DNA of 64,000 bases. It comes from Spiribacter sp. 2438 (GTDB taxonomy: Bacteria > Pseudomonadota > Gammaproteobacteria > Nitrococcales > Nitrococcaceae). Where the stretch lies: NCBI RefSeq assembly GCF_009676705.1, contig NZ_CP046046.1, forward strand, positions 1,426,001-1,490,000, in the 5' to 3' direction. A program made the position numbers and the translations under genes. Below, in pieces: positions 43,188 to 53,957 of this stretch (positions are counted from its first letter, which is position 1; each line of letters opens with the position of its first letter). The notes below the pieces were generated by a model. That model was not told the DNA's origin. It was given only the letters and a program-made list of their open reading frames with translations, and searched no databases.

Positions 43188-44387
43188 TTATCCTTCTCCT
43201 GAGCGATCGAGCATTCGCAGGACGGCAGCCCGGGTGATGCTGCCCAGGTACTGGCCCTGATCGTCCACCACCGGCAGCGGATGGCGGTTGGCGGCTGAAC
43301 GGGTGACCACCTCCGAAAGGGGCGTTGAGGCGTCGATGGCCTCGACCTCGTCCACGAACGCTTCGCTGTAACGGGGTTCGCCGTTGGCATCAATCTGTGC
43401 CGCCAGCGACTCGGCCGTCACCGTCCCTTGGTATTTCTGGTCCTGATCCAGGACCACGGCGAGATCCCGATTGGCAGCATGGAGTCGCTCCAGGGCCGAG
43501 CGCATGCTCACCCCTGGCCGTTCGATCACGGTGACCTGGCGCCGATCGGCGATATCGGCCGCCGAGTAAACCTGGGTCACATCAACCCCGTAGAAAAACG
43601 ATCTGACGTAATCATTGGCGGGGTTGGAAACAATTTCTTCCGGCGTGCCCACCTGAACCACGGCGCCGCCCTGCATGATGGCGATCCGGTCACCGATGCG
43701 CATGGCCTCGTCCAGGTCGTGAGAAATAAAAACGATGGTCCGTCGATCTTCGCGCTGCAGGGCAACCAGTTCGTCCTGCATTTCCGTGCGAATCAGTGGG
43801 TCAAGCGCGGAAAAGGCCTCGTCCATCAGCATGATGGAAGGATCCACCGCCAGACCCCGAGCCAGGCCCACACGCTGCTGCATGCCGCCGGAGAGCTCAT
43901 CCGGATAGCTCTGGGCATTGGTTTTCAGCCCGACCTGTTCAAGGGCTTTCATGGCCCGTTCTTCACGGGTCTGTTGATCCACACCGGCAACCTCGAGCCC
44001 GAAGGCCGCATTCTGCAGGACCGTTCGATGCGGCATCAGCGCGAACGACTGGAACACCATGCTCATGTCGTGCCGACGAAGTTCAATGAGTTCGTTCTGT
44101 GGCAGGGAGTTCACGTCACGGCCATCGATCAGGACCTGACCGGCTGTGGCATCAATGAGCCGGTTGAGCATGCGCACAATCGTCGACTTGCCCGAGCCGG
44201 ACAAGCCCATCACCACGAAAATTTCGCCTTCCTGGATGGAAAATGACGCGTCGCGAACGCCAACGGTGTTGCCGGTCTTCTCGAAGATCGCGTCCTTGTC
44301 GAGCCCATCATCAAGCAGACGCATTCCCTCCGCCGGATTGGGGCCGAAGACCTTGAAAAGGTTTTTGACTTCGATCTTGGTGCTCAC
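43188..44387 (-). CDS. opuAA: Glycine betaine/proline ABC transporter ATPase with CBS domains
   Basis: A 399-residue ProV-type ATPase. The N-terminal KNLFKVFGPNP extension, Walker A GLSGSGKST, signature LSGGMQQR and Walker B IMLMDEA are present. Two C-terminal CBS domains (about 280-399) are known in OpuA/ProV to sense ionic strength, linking transport to osmotic stress. GTG start. First gene of the operon, with a 181-base upstream gap. Confidence 0.95.
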   Translation of the reverse strand: MSTKIEVKNLFKVFGPNPAEGMRLLDDGLDKDAIFEKTGNTVGVRDASFSIQEGEIFVVMGLSGSGKSTIVRMLNRLIDATAGQVLIDGRDVNSLPQNELIELRRHDMSMVFQSFALMPHRTVLQNAAFGLEVAGVDQQTREERAMKALEQVGLKTNAQSYPDELSGGMQQRVGLARGLAVDPSIMLMDEAFSALDPLIRTEMQDELVALQREDRRTIVFISHDLDEAMRIGDRIAIMQGGAVVQVGTPEEIVSNPANDYVRSFFYGVDVTQVYSAADIADRRQVTVIERPGVSMRSALERLHAANRDLAVVLDQDQKYQGTVTAESLAAQIDANGEPRYSEAFVDEVEAIDASTPLSEVVTRSAANRHPLPVVDDQGQYLGSITRAAVLRMLDRSGEG

Positions 44388-44543
44388 TGCTGACCACCCT
44401 GCTGCGCGGTCGGCGTGACTCTGAGGCGCGTGAGCCCGGCAAGAGTTTCAGGGCACACGAGATTGGCAGGACGGAACCAGAGTGTCGGTAACATAAATGT
44501 CCGCAGTCGCCCAAGGAACGGGAGAGGCTACGAGACATGAAAC

Positions 44544-44562
44544 CGGGACGCAACCCGTCCCG
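44544..44562 (-). terminator. Hairpin after glycerate kinase (weak terminator candidate)
   Basis: A 7-bp perfect stem (44544-44550 with 44556-44562) and 5-base loop lies just beyond the glycerate kinase stop on the minus strand, but only a short T-rich tail follows. Confidence 0.4.
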
Positions 44563-44568
44563 TGATGC

Positions 44569-45795
44569 TTAGAAACGTAGCCCGATCACCAGATCCATGA
44601 CGTTGGTTCCGGTTCCTCCGGTCACCAGCAGATCGCCGCTGAGGGAGAGAAAGCGGCCGGCATCGGCGTTGGCCAGGGCATCCTGCAGATTGCCCCCGGC
44701 GGCCTCCCCACGGCTCAGGGTCTCGCCATCCACGATGGCGCCCGCCACGTCACCCGGCCCATCGGCACCGTCAGTACCGGCTGCGAGCAGAGCACACGGG
44801 CTGTCGGCGAGCTCGGCCGCCGCCGACAGCGCCAGGGTCTGCATCCGCCCCCCCTGGCCGGGGTTGGGCGGCAGGGTCACCGTCGGCTCTCCGCCCTGTA
44901 CGAACATGCCTTGAGGTCCGGCGACCAGCTGCCGGGCAATCGCAGGGCCCGCGGCGGCGGCCTCTCCAGTGAGCAGCGTGTCCTCAACATGAACGTCCCA
45001 GCCCGCCGCCCGACCCGCCTGCGCGGCAGCCGCCCGGGCCGTGGCATTGCTGGCCACCACGGTGATGGTGATGTGTTGAAACAGAGGGTCGCCAGTAGCC
45101 GGCGGCGTCGGTGCCGGCTGCAGCCCCTTAAACCGCAGATCGACGCCGGATCCTGACAGGTTCGGCACTGACGGCACCAGAAGCCCGGAGCCAATGACGG
45201 CCGGGTTATCTCCCGGGACATCCGAAATCAGCAGAACATCCGCCGGCCGCCCCGCCAGCCAGCGGGCCAGACGTCCCGCCTTGATGGTCGAATAGTGCTG
45301 ACGAACCGCGTTGACCCGAGCGATGTCCAGACCGCTGGCCAGCAACGACTGGTTCAGTCTGGCCAGACCCACCTGATCCCCGTCGCCTTCCAGCCGTTCC
45401 ACCAGGCTGGAGGCACCGCCGGAGATCAGGAACAGAAATCGGGCATTGGCAGGCGCCGTGGTCAGGAACTGCACCAGGGCTTCGCCAGCCTCCAGGCTGC
45501 GCTCATCGGGGATCGGGTGAGCCGATTCCAGCTGCCGCACCGGCAGGCGCCGGCCAAGGGCCGGGTCCTGGTAACCCTCGCGGGTAATCACCAGACCGTT
45601 CCGCACCGGATAAGCGGGGCTGTCCGCAACACCATGGGCCATGGCGGCGGCGGCTTTACCCACGGCGACCAGATACACGGGTCCGGGCGGTGGCGCCGTC
45701 TCAGCCGAAAGGGCCCGCGCCACGGCCTGGCGCCCGCCCACCGCCGCAATCGCGGCGGCGTAAACACGCTCCAGCAAGGCCCGATGGCCACTCAA
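44569..45795 (-). CDS. gckA: Glycerate 2-kinase (MOFRL/GckA family)
   Basis: A 408-residue glycerate kinase that phosphorylates glycerate to 2-phosphoglycerate. Typical regions include LISGGASSLVE, LLISDVPGDNPAVIGSG and a C-terminal AAGTDGADGP motif. Family members were once called hydroxypyruvate reductase (TtuD). The TTG start lies 4 bases after the metZ stop, so it may be transcribed with metZ, purF and upstream genes. Confidence 0.88.
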   Translation of the reverse strand: MSGHRALLERVYAAAIAAVGGRQAVARALSAETAPPPGPVYLVAVGKAAAAMAHGVADSPAYPVRNGLVITREGYQDPALGRRLPVRQLESAHPIPDERSLEAGEALVQFLTTAPANARFLFLISGGASSLVERLEGDGDQVGLARLNQSLLASGLDIARVNAVRQHYSTIKAGRLARWLAGRPADVLLISDVPGDNPAVIGSGLLVPSVPNLSGSGVDLRFKGLQPAPTPPATGDPLFQHITITVVASNATARAAAAQAGRAAGWDVHVEDTLLTGEAAAAGPAIARQLVAGPQGMFVQGGEPTVTLPPNPGQGGRMQTLALSAAAELADSPCALLAAGTDGADGPGDVAGAIVDGETLSRGEAAGGNLQDALANADAGRFLSLSGDLLVTGGTGTNVMDLVIGLRF

Positions 45796-45799
45796 GGCT

Positions 45800-46981
45800 T
45801 TAACAGGCCTTCAGCCCGCCGAGGCCCCGGTCCAGATCGGTCTGAATGTCCACGAGGTCTTCCAGCCCGACGGAAATCCGGACAAGCCCCTCACCGATGC
45901 CCATGGCTTCGCGCTGCTCCGGCGCCACCCGACCATGGGTCGTGGTCGCCGGGTGGGTGATCGTGCTGCGCACATCCCCAAGATTCGCGGTGATGGACAA
46001 CATTTCGGTGGCGTCGACCACCGACCAGGCGGCTTGACGCCCGCCCTCCACCTCGAAGGAGACAATGCCGCCAAAACCGCTCTGCTGCCGCGCCGCCAGC
46101 GCGTGCTGCGGATGATCAGGCAGCCCGCTGTAATGCACCCGGGACACCGCGGGATGATCCACCAGCCATCGAGCCAGAGCGAGAGCCTGATCACTATGCG
46201 CCCGCATTCTCAGGTTGAGGGTCTCGAGGCCCTTCAGGAACACCCAGGCGTTGAACGGGCTCAGCGTTGGGCCCGCGGTGCGAAGGAAGGGGAAAATCGC
46301 CTCATCGAGGGTTTTCGCGTCGCCCACTACCGCGCCCCCGACGCATCGGCCCTGTCCATCCAGGAACTTGGTGGCGGAGTGAGTCACCAGGTCGGCGCCC
46401 AGCTCCAGCGGCCGCTGCAGCGCCGGCGTGCAGAAGCAATTGTCCACCACCAGCCAGGCCTCGCTGCTACGCGCCAGATCCGAAAGCGCGGCGAGGTCCA
46501 CCACTTCGGTGAGTGGATTGGACGGCGTCTCGAGAAAAAGCATCCGGGTTTCCGGTCGCACCGCCGCCTGCCAGGCCTTCAGATCAGTAGGCGTGACGAA
46601 GTCGGTGGTAATGCCGAAACGGCTCAGCTGGTTGGCGAATAGCGAGGCAGTGGTGCCGAAAACACCCAGCGAGCAGACCACGTGATCACCGCTACGGAGC
46701 AAACCCATGCAGACGCCAAGGATCCCGGCCATGCCCGAGGCCATGGCAATGCAGCGCTCACCTCCTTCCATGGCGGCCAACCGCTTTTCGAAAGCCCGCA
46801 CCGTCGGGTTGGTGAACCGGGAATAAATGTTGCCCGGCTCTTCGCCGCTAAAGCGTGCCGCCGCCTCCGCGGCACTTTTGAAGGTAAAGCTTGAGGTGGG
46901 GAAGATCGCCTCGGAGTGCTCCTGCTCAGGAGTTCGCTCCCAGCCCGCGCGCAGACCAATGGTGTCATCGCCCCAGCTCAT
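45800..46981 (-). CDS. metZ: O-succinylhomoserine sulfhydrylase
   Basis: A 393-residue PLP enzyme of the Cys/Met family that makes homocysteine directly from O-succinylhomoserine and sulfide. The PLP lysine is K205 in [12 protein letters not shown] and the YSRFTNPT motif is typical. Its start overlaps the purF stop by ATGA, the purF-metZ arrangement seen in Pseudomonas. The alternative, cystathionine gamma-synthase, is less likely given that context. Confidence 0.92.
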   Translation of the reverse strand: MSWGDDTIGLRAGWERTPEQEHSEAIFPTSSFTFKSAAEAAARFSGEEPGNIYSRFTNPTVRAFEKRLAAMEGGERCIAMASGMAGILGVCMGLLRSGDHVVCSLGVFGTTASLFANQLSRFGITTDFVTPTDLKAWQAAVRPETRMLFLETPSNPLTEVVDLAALSDLARSSEAWLVVDNCFCTPALQRPLELGADLVTHSATKFLDGQGRCVGGAVVGDAKTLDEAIFPFLRTAGPTLSPFNAWVFLKGLETLNLRMRAHSDQALALARWLVDHPAVSRVHYSGLPDHPQHALAARQQSGFGGIVSFEVEGGRQAAWSVVDATEMLSITANLGDVRSTITHPATTTHGRVAPEQREAMGIGEGLVRISVGLEDLVDIQTDLDRGLGGLKAC

Positions 46982-48486
46982 GACTGCACCCGGCTCAGGT
47001 CATTGCTGGCACCTACGATGGCGGGATTACGGACTTCGTCCGCCCGCGCCTGCTCCAGGGCCAGCAGATAATCCGCGCTGATATCGCCGGTCACGTACTC
47101 GCCGTTAAAACAGGAGCAGTCGAAGGCTTGAATGGCCTCATTGCCCTCTCGGACGGCCTCGGTGAGATCTTCGAGGTCCTGGTAAATCATGTGGTCAGCG
47201 CCAATGTTGCGACGAATTGCTTCAACGCTCCGGTCATGGGCCAGCAGCTCCCGGGCCGCGGGCATGTCGATACCGTAGACGTTGGGGAACCGCACTGGGG
47301 GAGCGGCCGAGGCAAAGTAGACCTTATTGGCGCCCGCCTCCCGAGCCATGCGAATGATCTGCTCGGACGTGGTCCCGCGAACGATGGAGTCATCCAGCAG
47401 CAGGACGTTCTTGCCGCGAAACTCGAGCTCGATGGGGTTGAGCTTCTGGCGCACGGATTTCTGGCGCACGGCCTGCCCCGGCATGATGAAGGTTCGGCCG
47501 ATATAGCGATTCTTGATGAACCCTTCTCGGTACGTGATGTTGAGGTCGTTGGCCAGATCCAGGGCCGCCGTGCGGCTGGTATCCGGAATGGGAATGACCA
47601 CATCGATATCGTGGCTGGCCCACTCCCGCTTGAGCTTGCGGGCCAGCATCCGCCCCATGCGAAGGCGGGACTTATAGACCGACACGTCATCCAGCATGGA
47701 GTCCGGCCGTGCCAGATAGACGTACTCGAAAATGCAGGGAGAAAGCCGCGGGGCGATCGCACACTGCCGGGTGTGGAGATTCCCATCGAGATCGATAAAC
47801 ACCGCCTCGCCCGGCGCCACATCGCGAATCAGCGTAAAACCAAGCACGCTGAGGGCGACGCTTTCGGAGGCAATCATGTATTCAGTACCGGCCTCGGTCT
47901 CGCGGCTCCCGAAGCACAGTGGGCGGATGCCGTTGGGATCCCGAAATCCCAGGATGCCGTAACCATTGATCATGGCAATGGCGGCATAACCGCCGTGGCA
48001 GCGCTCGTGAATGCCGGCCACCGCGGAAAAAATGTCCGACTCGTTAATGCGGAGCTTGCCCAGCTCACCGAGCTTGTGCGCGAACACATTCAGCAGAATT
48101 TCGGAATCCGAACGGGTATTGATGTGGCGCAGATCTTCGAGAAAGAGGTCCCGTTTGATGGCCTCCGCATTGGTAAGGTTGCCGTTGTGGGCAAGGCTGA
48201 TGCCATAAGGCGAGTTGACGTAAAACGGCTGGGACTCGGCGGAACTCGAACAGCCCGCGGTGGGGTAGCGGCAATGACCGATACCAACATTCCCCTGCAG
48301 CTGCATCATGTCCTGGGCATTGAACACATCCCGCACCAGGCCATTGTCCTTGCGCAGATGCAGCCGCCCCTGGTCGAAGGTCATGATGCCCGCCGCGTCC
48401 TGGCCGCGATGCTGAAGCACGGTCAAGCCGTCATAGAGAGCCTGATTGACCGCTGATTTGGCCACGATGCCAATGACGCCACACAT
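46978..48486 (-). CDS. purF: Amidophosphoribosyltransferase
   Basis: A 502-residue enzyme for the first committed step of purine synthesis. The N-terminal nucleophile is C2 (MCGVIGIV), with the glutaminase domain first and the phosphoribosyltransferase domain after it, including [13 protein letters not shown]. The length matches E. coli PurF. Follows cvpA by 31 bases. Confidence 0.97.
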   Translation of the reverse strand: MCGVIGIVAKSAVNQALYDGLTVLQHRGQDAAGIMTFDQGRLHLRKDNGLVRDVFNAQDMMQLQGNVGIGHCRYPTAGCSSSAESQPFYVNSPYGISLAHNGNLTNAEAIKRDLFLEDLRHINTRSDSEILLNVFAHKLGELGKLRINESDIFSAVAGIHERCHGGYAAIAMINGYGILGFRDPNGIRPLCFGSRETEAGTEYMIASESVALSVLGFTLIRDVAPGEAVFIDLDGNLHTRQCAIAPRLSPCIFEYVYLARPDSMLDDVSVYKSRLRMGRMLARKLKREWASHDIDVVIPIPDTSRTAALDLANDLNITYREGFIKNRYIGRTFIMPGQAVRQKSVRQKLNPIELEFRGKNVLLLDDSIVRGTTSEQIIRMAREAGANKVYFASAAPPVRFPNVYGIDMPAARELLAHDRSVEAIRRNIGADHMIYQDLEDLTEAVREGNEAIQAFDCSCFNGEYVTGDISADYLLALEQARADEVRNPAIVGASNDLSRVQS

Positions 48487-48517
48487 GCTCGTTCAACCCC
48501 TGTAATCGATCTGTAAG

Positions 48518-49075
48518 TTACGCATCCGCCCCACACCATGCCCGCCAGTAGTCCAGGGCTGCCGACCCGTCCAATGGCGCCCGGTCCAGCGTCTCGTGGC
48601 CTCCGGCATCATCAAGCCAACCACCAATACGCTCGTTGCAAACCCACGGTCGGTAGGCACTGGCGATGACCGACTCCTGCCACCAGGGTTCCTCCGGCAC
48701 CGCCGTCAAACCGGCACCAAGAACCACCAGCCCGACCAGCAGGCCGCCTCGGAGCCCGCCAAACACCAGCCCCAGACTGCGATCGGTCCCACTCAGCCCC
48801 GTTCGCCCCACCAGCAAACGGGCCATCCAGCCGACCAGGGCGCCCAATAGCAGCGTGGCAATGAATAACACCGCAAAGGCGACGGCCAGACGCACCATGG
48901 GAGAGTTCAACCAGGCTTCAAAATGGGCCGCGACTTCCGGGCTGTAGCGGATCGCCACCCAAAAAGCCGCCACCCAGGTCGCCACCGAGATGACTTCGCG
49001 GACGAACCCACGCACCAGTCCGATGAGAATCGAAACAAAGGCGACCCCGATAAACGCATAATCAAGCCAGTTCAT
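48518..49075 (-). CDS. cvpA: Colicin V production family protein CvpA
   Basis: A 185-residue inner-membrane protein with four helices and the NWLDYAFIGVA N-terminus typical of CvpA, found upstream of purF in most gammaproteobacteria. Its role in purine metabolism or envelope stress is not settled. It lies 33 bases after the SPOR-domain gene. Confidence 0.92.
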   Translation of the reverse strand: MNWLDYAFIGVAFVSILIGLVRGFVREVISVATWVAAFWVAIRYSPEVAAHFEAWLNSPMVRLAVAFAVLFIATLLLGALVGWMARLLVGRTGLSGTDRSLGLVFGGLRGGLLVGLVVLGAGLTAVPEEPWWQESVIASAYRPWVCNERIGGWLDDAGGHETLDRAPLDGSAALDYWRAWCGADA

Positions 49076-49108
49076 CGTTCGCCTGCCCTAGTCTATCAGC
49101 CGATTGGT

Positions 49109-49672
49109 TCATGGCTCGATAATGAACCCGGCCAGGCCATGCTGATCCGCCAGGGCCTGAGCCGCCGTCTCGGCTGCCGGCCGATCGGGGAAAGGCCCCG
49201 CCTGCACCCGATGGCTGGGCCCCTGCTGATCTTCGGCCTCCACCAGACGGGCGGGGAAATCATCCCCCCGCAACTCGTCCACCAGACGTTGGGCGTTTTC
49301 ACGACTCTGGAAGGCCCCAACCTGGACGAACACGCTGTCGGATACCTCACCGGCCGGCACGGACGGATCAGCCGCCTCACGGGACTCGCCGGCCGGCGGT
49401 TCCTCAATCGGTGCCGGCGCCTCTTCGGTGATCAACGCCTCCGGGTCGGGACGGGCATTATCGGCCAGTGCCGCTCCGGGTTCGGGGGTGGTCATGGATT
49501 CTGCGGACGGGAGCTCGGGCTGGGGAGGGACCTCGGGGGCCGAGGGCATATCCAGATCAATATCCACGCGAGTCTGTTCCACCGGACCACTCAACAGCAT
49601 TGGAAGGAAAATCACCCCCAACGCGACGAGCACCACGGCGCCGATCAACCGCTGCTTGGATCGCTGCTCCAC
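49109..49672 (-). CDS. SPOR-domain protein (DedD-like)
   Basis: A 187-residue membrane-anchored protein: one N-terminal helix (about 9-27), a proline/glutamate-rich linker of about 70 residues, and a C-terminal SPOR domain (about 112-187, VFVQVGAFQSRENAQRLVDEL) that binds stem-denuded septal peptidoglycan. GTG 49672 is chosen because GGAGGA lies 8 bases upstream. Position between folC and cvpA matches dedD. Confidence 0.85.
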   Translation of the reverse strand: MEQRSKQRLIGAVVLVALGVIFLPMLLSGPVEQTRVDIDLDMPSAPEVPPQPELPSAESMTTPEPGAALADNARPDPEALITEEAPAPIEEPPAGESREAADPSVPAGEVSDSVFVQVGAFQSRENAQRLVDELRGDDFPARLVEAEDQQGPSHRVQAGPFPDRPAAETAAQALADQHGLAGFIIEP

Positions 49673-49713
49673 ACTCGGAGTCCTCCAGAAATCTCCTCTG
49701 CCAAGTGTCGACC

Positions 49714-50991
49714 TCACGCCTGCTCGTTGCAAGCACCGACGCCGGCCCGCATCAGCGCTTCCACCACGCGAAAAGACCCCGCACCCACGGCTAGGTCCCC
49801 GGGCTCGCTGCGCTCGTGGATGGACGCGATGGCCCGATCGCCTCCCCCGGACCCGAGCACTCGAGCGCCCCGCTCCTCGAGCGCGCAGCGCAGCTGTTCC
49901 GGCGAATGACTTTGCGGGTCATCCAGGTCTAGACAAAACCATTCGTCCACCCGCGGGACCAGCCGGTCAAGCAGCGGGCCCGGGGGCTTGCGAGCCATCA
50001 GTCCGAAAACCATGCGCACCCGGCCCGGCACCGACTCCAGACGGCCGGCGAGAAGTTCAACGGCGGCGGGGTTGTGACCAACGTCCAGAAGCCATTGATG
50101 CCCACGGCAAACCGTGGTCTGCAACCGCCCCGCCAGACTCGCCTGTTCCAGACCGCGGTGAATCGCCTCCACCGGCAGGTGGAAAGGGCCTGGCTGACGG
50201 ACTGCCATGACAGCGCCGGCGGCATTGCCCAATGCCGTGTCCGGCAACCATCCGGGTCGCGGTAACGCCGCCAGATGATCGCCCCGCGGGCCGCGCCAAT
50301 CCCAGGTCCTGTCCGTGACCTCTTCAACGGTGTAATCCCGCCCGAGCTGAGAGAGCGGAGCGTCCAGGCCGACGGCCACTTCGGCAATACGCGCTGGTGG
50401 CCGGGGATCCGAGCAGACCACCGGGCGGCCCTCGCGGATGACTCCCATTTTCTCCCCGGCGATGGCTTCCCGGTTATCTCCGAGCCACTCCATGTGATCC
50501 AGATCGATGGGCGTAATCACGGCAAGATCGGCGTCGAATGCATTGCAGGCATCCAGTCGGCCGCCGAGGCCGACTTCCAGAATCCAGGGTGCCGCGCTCA
50601 TCTCACGAAAACACCAGGCCGCCGCCAGGGTGGAAAATTCGAAGTAACTGAGGCTGATGGTGCCCCGAGCCGCATCAATGGCCCGAAATGCGGACAGAAT
50701 CAGGTCGTCAGTGGCTTCCACGCCGGCCACTCGTATCCGCTCGTTATAGCGCAGCAGGTGGGGGGAGGTGTAAGCGCCCGGCCGGGCGCCATGGGCCTGA
50801 AACATGGACTCCAGACAGGCGACGCTGCTGCCCTTGCCGTTGGTTCCGGCGACGATAATCGTTGCAGCAGCATCCCGCCGCAAACCCATGCGATCAGCAA
50901 CCTCGCTGATGCGCTCCAGGCCAAGATCGATTTCGCGGGGGTGGAGGGTCTCGAGTGATTTCAGCCACTGCCCGAGATCGTCGTCTGGCAC
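49714..50991 (-). CDS. folC: Bifunctional folylpolyglutamate synthase / dihydrofolate synthase
   Basis: A 425-residue Mur-ligase-like enzyme that adds glutamate to dihydropteroate and folates. The P-loop is VAGTNGKGSS, followed by SPHLLRYNERIRV and a Mur-like DLDHMEWLG segment. GTG 50991, 8 bases after the accD stop, gives an N-terminus that aligns with family members (LETLHPREIDLGLER); ATG 51057 inside accD is the alternative. Confidence 0.92.
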   Translation of the reverse strand: MPDDDLGQWLKSLETLHPREIDLGLERISEVADRMGLRRDAAATIIVAGTNGKGSSVACLESMFQAHGARPGAYTSPHLLRYNERIRVAGVEATDDLILSAFRAIDAARGTISLSYFEFSTLAAAWCFREMSAAPWILEVGLGGRLDACNAFDADLAVITPIDLDHMEWLGDNREAIAGEKMGVIREGRPVVCSDPRPPARIAEVAVGLDAPLSQLGRDYTVEEVTDRTWDWRGPRGDHLAALPRPGWLPDTALGNAAGAVMAVRQPGPFHLPVEAIHRGLEQASLAGRLQTTVCRGHQWLLDVGHNPAAVELLAGRLESVPGRVRMVFGLMARKPPGPLLDRLVPRVDEWFCLDLDDPQSHSPEQLRCALEERGARVLGSGGGDRAIASIHERSEPGDLAVGAGSFRVVEALMRAGVGACNEQA

Positions 50992-50998
50992 GGGCTTT

Positions 50999-51907
50999 TC
51001 AGGATTCGTCGACCGCCGCCGCGTCCGGCTGCGATGGACTGGCCCCGGCGGATGCATGATCTCCCTGCAGCATGGCCAGCATTGAGGCAATGCGGGCCCG
51101 CTGCTCACGCCGGTCGATGATCTGGTCGATGGCGCCGTGCTCGAGCAGGAACTCGCTGCGCTGGAAGCCCTCGGGCAGCGTTTCCCGAACGGTCTGCTGG
51201 ATAACCCGGGGGCCGGCAAAACCGATCAGCGCGCCCGGTTCGGCAATGATGATGTCGCCGAGGGTGGCCAGACTGGCGGAGACACCCCCCATGGTGGGAT
51301 CGGTCAAGACGCTGATGTACGGCACCCGCGCTTCGGACAATCTGGCCAGCGCTGCGCTGGTCTTGGCCATCTGCATCAGCGAAAACAGCGCCTCCTGCAT
51401 GCGGGCGCCGCCACTGGCGCTGAAACAGATCAGCGGCGCGCGGTTCTCCCGGGCATGGTCCACCGCCCGGGCGAACCGCTCACCCACGACGCCGCCCATG
51501 GAACCGCCCATGAACTCGAACTCGAAGGCCACCACCACCACGGGGCGACCCTGCAACAGGCCGGAACAGGCCACCAGCGCATCCCGCTCACCCGTGGCCT
51601 TTTGCGCCTGGCTCAATCGCTCGCGATAACGGCGGGAATCCTTGAATCGCAGTACGTCCGAGGGCTGGAGGTCGGCGCCGATTTCTTCGCGGCCTTCGCC
51701 GTCCAGAAAAACATCCAGCCGTCGACGCGCGCCGATGCGCATGTGTGAGCCGCACTTGGGGCACACTTCGAGGTTTCGCTCCAGCTCCGGGCGGTACAGT
51801 ACCGCGCCGCAGTCCTTGCACTTGGTCCAGAGCCCCTCGGGCACACTGCCCCGGGATCCGCCCTCGGTGCGGATCCGGGACGGCATGAGCTTCTCGAACC
51901 AACTCAA
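50999..51907 (-). CDS. accD: Acetyl-CoA carboxylase carboxyltransferase subunit beta
   Basis: A 302-residue subunit that transfers carboxyl from biotin to acetyl-CoA in fatty acid synthesis. The N-terminal zinc finger is C30, C33, C49, C52; crotonase-fold motifs [10 protein letters not shown] and [10 protein letters not shown] follow. The TTG start overlaps the trpA stop, and GGAG is upstream. In many gammaproteobacteria accD follows truA/trpF directly; here trpBA intervene. Confidence 0.95.
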   Translation of the reverse strand: MSWFEKLMPSRIRTEGGSRGSVPEGLWTKCKDCGAVLYRPELERNLEVCPKCGSHMRIGARRRLDVFLDGEGREEIGADLQPSDVLRFKDSRRYRERLSQAQKATGERDALVACSGLLQGRPVVVVAFEFEFMGGSMGGVVGERFARAVDHARENRAPLICFSASGGARMQEALFSLMQMAKTSAALARLSEARVPYISVLTDPTMGGVSASLATLGDIIIAEPGALIGFAGPRVIQQTVRETLPEGFQRSEFLLEHGAIDQIIDRREQRARIASMLAMLQGDHASAGASPSQPDAAAVDES

Positions 51908-52728
51908 GGCGTTGTCTCCAGCCTCTTCGAATCAAGCCCCTGGCGTAGCTCCCGGGCGACCTCGCCAACCGCGGTCAGCAGCGCATCCTGATCATGGGCG
52001 TGCTCCGCAATCCTCGAGACAATGGCGCTGCCCACCACCACGGCATCCGCCACCTGACCGATGCGGCTGGCGTCATCGCCATCCCTGACACCGAAACCGA
52101 CACCCACCGGCAGCTGAGTGGCCCGGCGGATTGATTCCACGTGCTCGGCGATGTTGTCGAAATCCAGCGTGGCAACGCCGGTCACTCCCTTGAGGGAGAC
52201 GTAGTAGACGAAGCCGCGGGCACGATCACAGATCGCCCGGATCCGCTCGTCACTGGTGGTGGGGGCGATCAGCCAGATGGGATCGAGGCCGTGCTCCTCG
52301 AGCGCCGGCACCAGTTCATGGCCCTCCTCCGGCGGCAGATCCACCGTGAGGACACCGTCCACCCCCGCCGCCGCGGCTTCACGGGCAAACCGCAGGTAGC
52401 CGGCCTGCTCAATGGGATTGAGGTAGCCCATCAGCACCACCGGGGTATCCTGATCATCGCGACGAAAGGCACGGATCATCTCCAGCACGCCGACAATCCC
52501 GGTCCCACCGGCGAGGGCACGATCACAGGCCGCCTGCACCACCGGCCCGTCCGCCATGGGATCCGAGAACGGCATGCCGACCTCGAGAATGTCTGCACCG
52601 CCGGCCACCAGCTGGTGCATGATCGGCACGGTGGCTTCCGGGCCCGGGTCGCCGCCGGTGATATAGGTCACCAGTGCGCTCCGGCCTTCGGCGCGACGCT
52701 GTTCGAAGCGGTTGCTTATCCGGCTCAT
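51904..52728 (-). CDS. trpA: Tryptophan synthase alpha chain
   Basis: A 274-residue TIM barrel that splits indole-3-glycerol phosphate. Motifs include [27 protein letters not shown] (catalytic glutamate and aspartate) and [10 protein letters not shown]. Start overlaps the trpB stop by ATGA, typical of the coupled alpha2beta2 complex genes. Confidence 0.97.
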   Translation of the reverse strand: MSRISNRFEQRRAEGRSALVTYITGGDPGPEATVPIMHQLVAGGADILEVGMPFSDPMADGPVVQAACDRALAGGTGIVGVLEMIRAFRRDDQDTPVVLMGYLNPIEQAGYLRFAREAAAAGVDGVLTVDLPPEEGHELVPALEEHGLDPIWLIAPTTSDERIRAICDRARGFVYYVSLKGVTGVATLDFDNIAEHVESIRRATQLPVGVGFGVRDGDDASRIGQVADAVVVGSAIVSRIAEHAHDQDALLTAVGEVARELRQGLDSKRLETTP

Positions 52729-53957
52729 AGCGTCATTCCTTCCACTTCGGCCACGGTATTGATGTCTTTGTCGCCCCGCCCCGAGCAGTTCACGACGATC
52801 CGCTGATCCGGGCGCATCCGGGCGGCGAGCTGTCCGGCGTAGGCGATGGCATGAGCGGTCTCGAGAGCCGGGATAATGCCTTCGGTCTGGGTGAGCATGT
52901 GGAATGCCGCCAGGGCGTCATCATCGTCCACGGCGACGTACTGAACCCGACCGGTGTCCTTGAGCCAGGCATGCTCCGGGCCGACACCCGGATAGTCGAG
53001 CCCGGCAGACAGCGAGTGAGTGGGCATGATCTGGCCGTCCTCGTTTTCCATCAGGTAGGTCCGGTTGCCGTGAAGAACGCCGGGCCGTCCGGCACTCAGC
53101 GGTGCGGCATGGCGGCCGGTGGCAACGCCTTCGCCGCCGGCTTCGGCCCCGTAAATGGCAACATCGCTGTCCCCCAGAAATGGATAAAACATGCCAATGG
53201 CGTTGGATCCGCCGCCGACGCAGGCCACCAGGGCGTCGGGCAGCGCGCCATGGGCTTCAAGGCACTGCTCCCGGGTTTCGCGACCGATGATCGCCTGGAA
53301 GTCCCGAACCATCTCCGGATAGGGATGGGGTCCGGCGACGGTGCCGATAATGTAGAACGTGTCGTCGACGTTGGCGGCCCAGTCACGGAAGGCTTCATTG
53401 AGGGCGTCCTTCAGGGTGCGGGTTCCCGAGTCCACCGGCACTACCTTGGCCCCCATCAGACGCATGCGATAGACGTTGACCGACTGACGGCGGACATCCT
53501 CCGCGCCCATGTAGACAATGCATTCCATGCCCAGTCGTGCGCACACGGCGGCAGTGGCGACGCCATGCTGACCGGCACCGGTTTCGGCCACGATCCGCCG
53601 CTTGCCCATGTGCTGCGCCAGCAGGGCCTGGCCCATGGTGTTGTTGATTTTGTGGGCGCCGGTGTGGTCGAGATCCTCGCGCTTGAGGAAAATCTGTGCC
53701 CCACCCACCGCGTTGGACCAGCGCTCGGCATGGTAGAGCGGCGTGGGCCGCCCGACATAATCCTTGAGATCGGCGTCCAGCCGCGCCTGGAAGGTTTCAT
53801 CCTCCCGGTAACTGGCGTAAGCCGCCGAGAGTTCTTCCAGGGGGGCAATCAGCAGCTCGGGGACAAAGCGACCCCCATAGGGCCCGAAATGTCCGGCCGG
53901 ATCCGGAAAGTGACGGTAATCAACCGGTGAATCGATGGCCTGTATGACGTTCGACAC
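52725..53957 (-). CDS. trpB: Tryptophan synthase beta chain
   Basis: A 410-residue PLP enzyme condensing indole and serine. The PLP lysine is K103 in HTGAHKINN, with the AETGAGQHG motif next. GTG 53957 is chosen because GAAGAGG lies upstream at good spacing and the N-terminus reads [13 protein letters not shown]. It overlaps the trpF coding region by 38 bases, which makes the start an inference worth noting. Confidence 0.95.
   Translation of the reverse strand: MSNVIQAIDSPVDYRHFPDPAGHFGPYGGRFVPELLIAPLEELSAAYASYREDETFQARLDADLKDYVGRPTPLYHAERWSNAVGGAQIFLKREDLDHTGAHKINNTMGQALLAQHMGKRRIVAETGAGQHGVATAAVCARLGMECIVYMGAEDVRRQSVNVYRMRLMGAKVVPVDSGTRTLKDALNEAFRDWAANVDDTFYIIGTVAGPHPYPEMVRDFQAIIGRETREQCLEAHGALPDALVACVGGGSNAIGMFYPFLGDSDVAIYGAEAGGEGVATGRHAAPLSAGRPGVLHGNRTYLMENEDGQIMPTHSLSAGLDYPGVGPEHAWLKDTGRVQYVAVDDDDALAAFHMLTQTEGIIPALETAHAIAYAGQLAARMRPDQRIVVNCSGRGDKDINTVAEVEGMTL

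Noticed and set aside
44388-44568. Riboswitch or small RNA in the 181-base gap ahead of the betaine operon
   Set aside because: Beyond a weak hairpin near 44544-44562 I see no conserved structure, strong promoter pair or coding frame. It most likely holds the operon promoter.
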